NCBI GenBank assembly: GCA_045544515.1 | Contig: JAZPZD010000014.1 | Span: 1 to 63,950, forward strand | Direction of reading: 5' to 3' | Length of the DNA stretch: 63,950 bases | Source of the DNA: RGIG8748 sp045544515 | GTDB lineage: Bacteria; Bacillota; Clostridia; UMGS1810 | Shown: in pieces, positions 61,206 through 63,950 of the stretch | Numbering within the stretch: position 1 is the first letter of the stretch | Layout of the letters: every line of letters starts with the position of its first letter | Translations under genes and position numbers: made by a program | The notes under the pieces: model-generated | The model's input: the letters and a program-made list of their open reading frames with translations, nothing else | Databases searched by the model: none | What the model was told of the DNA's origin: nothing

Positions 61206-62054
61206 TTAAAACATTGCCATCTGCTGATTGCCTTTGTTAAAGAGGTTCATTATCTTCATAGAAATAAACATAAGAATCATCATAACAATTGCCATAGCCG
61301 ACCCATAATTCCAGTCGCTTGCTCCGAGGAACTGTCTTTCAATAAGGTTACCCACAAGCATTGTGTGTCCGCCGCCAAAAATGTTGGATATATAGAATGT
61401 TGTAATAGATGGCAAAAACACCATTGTAATTCCGGATACCACACCCGGCAGGCTCATAGGAAGTGTGACCTTAAAAAACACTCTCGCAGGATTTGCACCA
61501 AGGTCCTCTGCCGCTTCCTTTATACTGGAATCTATCTTTACAAGCACCGAATATATAGGAAGTATCATAAACGGTACAAAATCGTACACCATACCAAGTA
61601 CAACCGCCGAAGTGGTATAAAGAATGCTAACTTTCGGCAGATGAAAAAACGCAAGCATTGTGTTTAATAGTCCGTTATCTTCAAGAATAGTCAGCCACGA
61701 GTATGTACGAAGCATCATATTCATCCACATAGGCATAACAAAGAGCATAAACATTGTGCTGGACTTTTTGCCCGCTTTAAGCCTTTGCTGTTCCCTCTTG
61801 GCAAGGATATATGCAACAGGATATCCAAAACCGAGACAAAACACAGTACTGAGCAACGCTATATAAAGAGAATATCCAAATGTCTTAAGATACAGTGCAT
61901 CGCTGAAAAGTTTTTGATAGTTTTGCAAGGAAAACTCTCCCGCACCGCCCGATGGAAAAACATTGATGCTGTAGAGAAATATTATGGCAATAGGCACAAG
62001 CACAAACACAGCCATCCACGCAAGATGGGGATATGATAAAGATTTTTTGTACAT
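61206..62054 (-). CDS. potB: Spermidine/putrescine ABC transporter permease PotB
   Basis: The 282-residue permease has six helices and the docking loop EAAEDLGANPARVFFKVTLP. The pattern FVMPMWMNMMLRTYSWLTIL is typical of PotB. Start ATG with a GGAGGTG Shine-Dalgarno, 12 nt after potA. It forms the membrane channel with PotC. Confidence 0.94.
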   Translation of the reverse strand: MYKKSLSYPHLAWMAVFVLVPIAIIFLYSINVFPSGGAGEFSLQNYQKLFSDALYLKTFGYSLYIALLSTVFCLGFGYPVAYILAKREQQRLKAGKKSSTMFMLFVMPMWMNMMLRTYSWLTILEDNGLLNTMLAFFHLPKVSILYTTSAVVLGMVYDFVPFMILPIYSVLVKIDSSIKEAAEDLGANPARVFFKVTLPMSLPGVVSGITMVFLPSITTFYISNIFGGGHTMLVGNLIERQFLGASDWNYGSAMAIVMMILMFISMKIMNLFNKGNQQMAMF

Positions 62055-62066
62055 AACCCACCTCCG

Positions 62067-63107
62067 TCAGACCGACTTTTTCATAACATGTATGTCAAAG
62101 GGTTTAACAAGTATAGCCACGGGTGTTTCCGGCTCAAAAAGTGTGGTGTCGTGTACCAGCCATCTCTGACCGCTTTCGGAAACTACGCACATTTCGTAGT
62201 GAACACCTTTGAAAATCGCAGTTTCCACTACGCCCTTGATTTTGCCCTTGTCGGGTTCTACAAGATAGATATCCTCGGGTCTTACCACTACATCTACCTC
62301 TTCGTTTTCTTTAAAGCCCTTGTCCACACATTCGAAATCATATCCGTCAAAATTAACAAGGCAATCCTTTTTCATCACACCGGATACGATATTGCTCTTG
62401 CCGATAAAGTCGGCTACATAGGCGTTTTTGGGCTCGTTATATATATCAGTAGGCGAGCCTATCTGCTGTATGGTACCGTCCTTCATAACAACAACGGTAT
62501 CCGACATTGTAAGGGCTTCCTCCTGGTCGTGTGTTACATATATAAAGGTAATGCCAAGCTCCTTTTGCATATTTTTGAGTTCGAGCTGCATAGACTGGCG
62601 AAGTTTCAAATCCAGTGCCGCAAGCGGCTCATCCAAAAGAAGCACGCTCGGCTCATTAACCAGTGCTCTTGCAATAGCTACCCTCTGCTGCTGACCGCCC
62701 GAGAGAGCATTTATTGAACGCTTTTCAAAGCCTTTTAAATTGACAAGCTCCAGTATGTTTGCCACACGCTTTGAAATTTCGGAAGATGACATCTTTTTTA
62801 ATTTAAGTCCGAATGCAATGTTGTCTGCAACATTCAAATGCGGAAAAAGAGCATACTTCTGGAACACCGTATTTACAGTTCTTTCATACGGCGGTATTGA
62901 GAGGATGCTTTTGCCCTCGAAGAGAACATCGCCCGAGGTGGGAGTTTCAAAGCCTGCAATAATTCGCAGTATTGTAGACTTTCCGCAGCCCGATGGACCC
63001 AATAGAGTAACGAATTCGTTTTTGTCTATATATAAATTTATATTCTTTAATACTTCGTTGTCATCGAAGTTTTTGCACAAATTTGTAAGATGAATAAGAT
63101 GCTCCAT
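62067..63107 (-). CDS. potA: Spermidine/putrescine ABC transporter ATPase PotA
   Basis: The 346-residue ATPase has Walker A GPSGCGKST at 37-45, the Q-loop TVFQKYALFPHLNV, signature LSGGQQQRVAIARAL, Walker B VLLLDEPLAALD, and a C-terminal TOBE domain (VVVRPEDIYLVEPDKGKIKG). The AAGGAGGTG Shine-Dalgarno is strong. It follows the regulator gene by 12 nt, giving the order regulator-potA-potB-potC-potD seen in many Clostridia. Confidence 0.96.
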   Translation of the reverse strand: MEHLIHLTNLCKNFDDNEVLKNINLYIDKNEFVTLLGPSGCGKSTILRIIAGFETPTSGDVLFEGKSILSIPPYERTVNTVFQKYALFPHLNVADNIAFGLKLKKMSSSEISKRVANILELVNLKGFEKRSINALSGGQQQRVAIARALVNEPSVLLLDEPLAALDLKLRQSMQLELKNMQKELGITFIYVTHDQEEALTMSDTVVVMKDGTIQQIGSPTDIYNEPKNAYVADFIGKSNIVSGVMKKDCLVNFDGYDFECVDKGFKENEEVDVVVRPEDIYLVEPDKGKIKGVVETAIFKGVHYEMCVVSESGQRWLVHDTTLFEPETPVAILVKPFDIHVMKKSV

Positions 63108-63119
63108 CTATGCACCTCC

Positions 63120-63659
63120 TTAAAAGTTTGGCGGAGTAGAAACCCAAAGCACACTTGCCTTGTTCTTACCGCTGTTTATAATACAATGCGACTGGTTTGC
63201 CTTGTAATAAAAGCTTTCGTTTTTCCTTACCTTGTATTTTTCATTTCCAAGGCAAAGAGTAACACTGCCCGAAAGGACAAAGCCAAATTCCTCGCCCTCG
63301 TGAGGGTCATCTGCATAAGAGGTGCCTCCGGGCAAAAGGTTAATTATTATCGGCTCCATATCGTGCTTTTGAGAGTTTGGCACAATCCACTCCACGATGT
63401 TTTTGTCGTCTTTGTTTTCCTTTACAAAAACATCCTCTTTGGTAAATACCACAACATCGTCTTTGGCATCGTTAAAAAAGTCCCTAAGGTCTGTGCCCAG
63501 ACATTGCAAAAGGTCTGAAAGCGTAGAAATAGACGGCGATGCCAAATCTCTCTCTATCTGGGAAATAAATCCCTTGGAAAGCTCGCATCTGTCCGCCAGC
63601 TCCTCTTGAGTGAGGTTGTTTTTCATTCTTAATCTTTTGAGCTTACTGCCAATTTCCAT
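63120..63659 (-). CDS. XRE/cupin transcriptional regulator of the polyamine operon
   Basis: The 179-residue product starts MEIGSKLKRLRMKNNLTQEE and has a Cro/CI helix-turn-helix (ELADRCELSKGFISQIERDL) followed by a cupin sensor domain (LLPGGTSYADDPHEGEEFGF, VLSGSVTLCLGNEKYKV). PuuR-like proteins of this kind sense polyamines or related small molecules. The frame opens at a TTG at 63680, but the ATG at 63659 gives the family start. That ATG has only a weak GACGGT upstream; the strong Shine-Dalgarno nearby serves an out-of-frame leader ORF. Confidence 0.9.
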   Translation of the reverse strand: MEIGSKLKRLRMKNNLTQEELADRCELSKGFISQIERDLASPSISTLSDLLQCLGTDLRDFFNDAKDDVVVFTKEDVFVKENKDDKNIVEWIVPNSQKHDMEPIIINLLPGGTSYADDPHEGEEFGFVLSGSVTLCLGNEKYKVRKNESFYYKANQSHCIINSGKNKASVLWVSTPPNF

Positions 63660-63691
63660 ACCGTCAAATGCCGCGTACAAAACGCAGACAT
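63629..63691 (-). CDS. Possible 20-codon leader ORF overlapping the regulator start
   Basis: An ATG at 63691 lies 6 nt after GGGAGG, the best Shine-Dalgarno of this region. It opens a 20-residue frame (MSAFCTRHLTVWKLAVSSKD) ending in TAA at 63631-63629, inside the regulator gene but in another frame. It may couple or control regulator translation. It could equally be a chance frame. Confidence 0.35.
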   Translation of the reverse strand: MSAFCTRHLTVWKLAVSSKD

Positions 63692-63950
63692 TTGTCGCCT
63701 CCCTTCACAGAAAACGCAATCTATGGTTTTCTTTTTTTAAGCAGTTGCGTTAGTATCCGAACCCGCCTAAATCAAGTAAAATAGCCGTTTTTCTTTGTTG
63801 TCGGTCTCGAAATACGCCGGTATTACTTCGACCTTCCGCCTTGAAAAACCGACAATTTTATTTTGTTTTAGGTTCTATGAATTTTCGGTGCAGTGTTTTT
63901 GTGTCAATGCGAGGCAAAAACACAGCTAATGCTGACGCATTTGCGAGTAT
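63692..63950. other. Leader/intergenic region with a foldback structure
   Basis: No gene recognised in these 259 bp. It contains a nested inverted repeat: TTGTCGGT/ACCGACAA (63798-63805 with 63848-63855), inside it TCGAA/TTCGA (63807-63811 with 63827-63831) and ATAC/GTAT with loop GCCG. On the minus strand a frame stays open from the window edge to a TAA near 63860 and could be the end of an upstream gene. No convincing promoter found. Confidence 0.45.

Overview
The window reads as chromosomal DNA of a low-to-moderate-GC, monoderm, spore-forming member of the Clostridia (Bacillota). The evidence is spoIVA, an unsplit sigK, a BofC-like gene, a SpoVD-type PBP, an S-layer-homology (SLH) protein, Shine-Dalgarno (SD)-led genes packed into short-spaced operons, and a MurE with the DNPR motif typical of meso-diaminopimelate ligases. 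No tRNA, rRNA, tmRNA, intact transposase or CRISPR array was seen. Species cannot be named from sequence alone.

Layout, left to right. 1-3700: thiamine operon thiS-thiF-thiG-thiH-thiE (minus strand, thiE cut by the window edge), preceded by two complete TPP riboswitch-terminator units in tandem. 3780-9880: a five-gene minus-strand operon with a BlaI-family repressor, an M56 (BlaR1-like) metalloprotease that stops before its last membrane helix, two paralogous proteins that each supply a 'linker + helix + extracytoplasmic domain', and an SLH protein with a PstS-like domain. A consensus sigma-A promoter is overlapped by two operator-like sites. This is the best candidate for an undescribed system: a BlaR1-type receptor split between a protease subunit and two sensor subunits. 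9890-11480: a gene graveyard with remnants of a DUF3791 protein, a Bro-N antirepressor, a voltage-gated-type ion channel and probably an AraC regulator, several of them shortened by internal deletions.

11510-18971: cytidylate-kinase-like protein, PBP1A, BofC-like protein convergent with sigK, pyrC, a small XRE regulator, and spoIVA behind a sigma-E-type promoter. A GH36 alpha-galactosidase (19101-21221) then lies between two exact 23-bp copies of the spoIVA 3' end, which looks like an insertion scar. 21354-34787: rluA-type synthase, walJ-murA-yebC operon, DUF1015 gene, LysR regulator, rnr-smpB, a two-gene ABC exporter, a tandem-OB SSB-like protein and a 250-bp foldback element.

34785-42420: a minus-strand operon running iscS-thiI-pncC-recA-recX-rimO-pgsA-CDF transporter (sulfur transfer, DNA repair, ribosome modification, lipid synthesis). 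42434-44730: nrdR-dusB-NusG domain II-Gx transporter. 44799-58130: a division/cell-wall (dcw) cluster running mraZ-rsmH-ftsL-spoVD-murE-mraY-ftsW-murG-murA-ftsQ-DUF881-DUF1290, then ftsZ. murF, murD, murC, murB and ftsA are absent from it. The mraZ promoter carries four phased MraZ boxes. 58222-59287: acpP-rnc. 59305-63950: a polyamine operon (XRE/cupin regulator, potA, potB, potC, potD) with an out-of-frame leader ORF ahead of the regulator.
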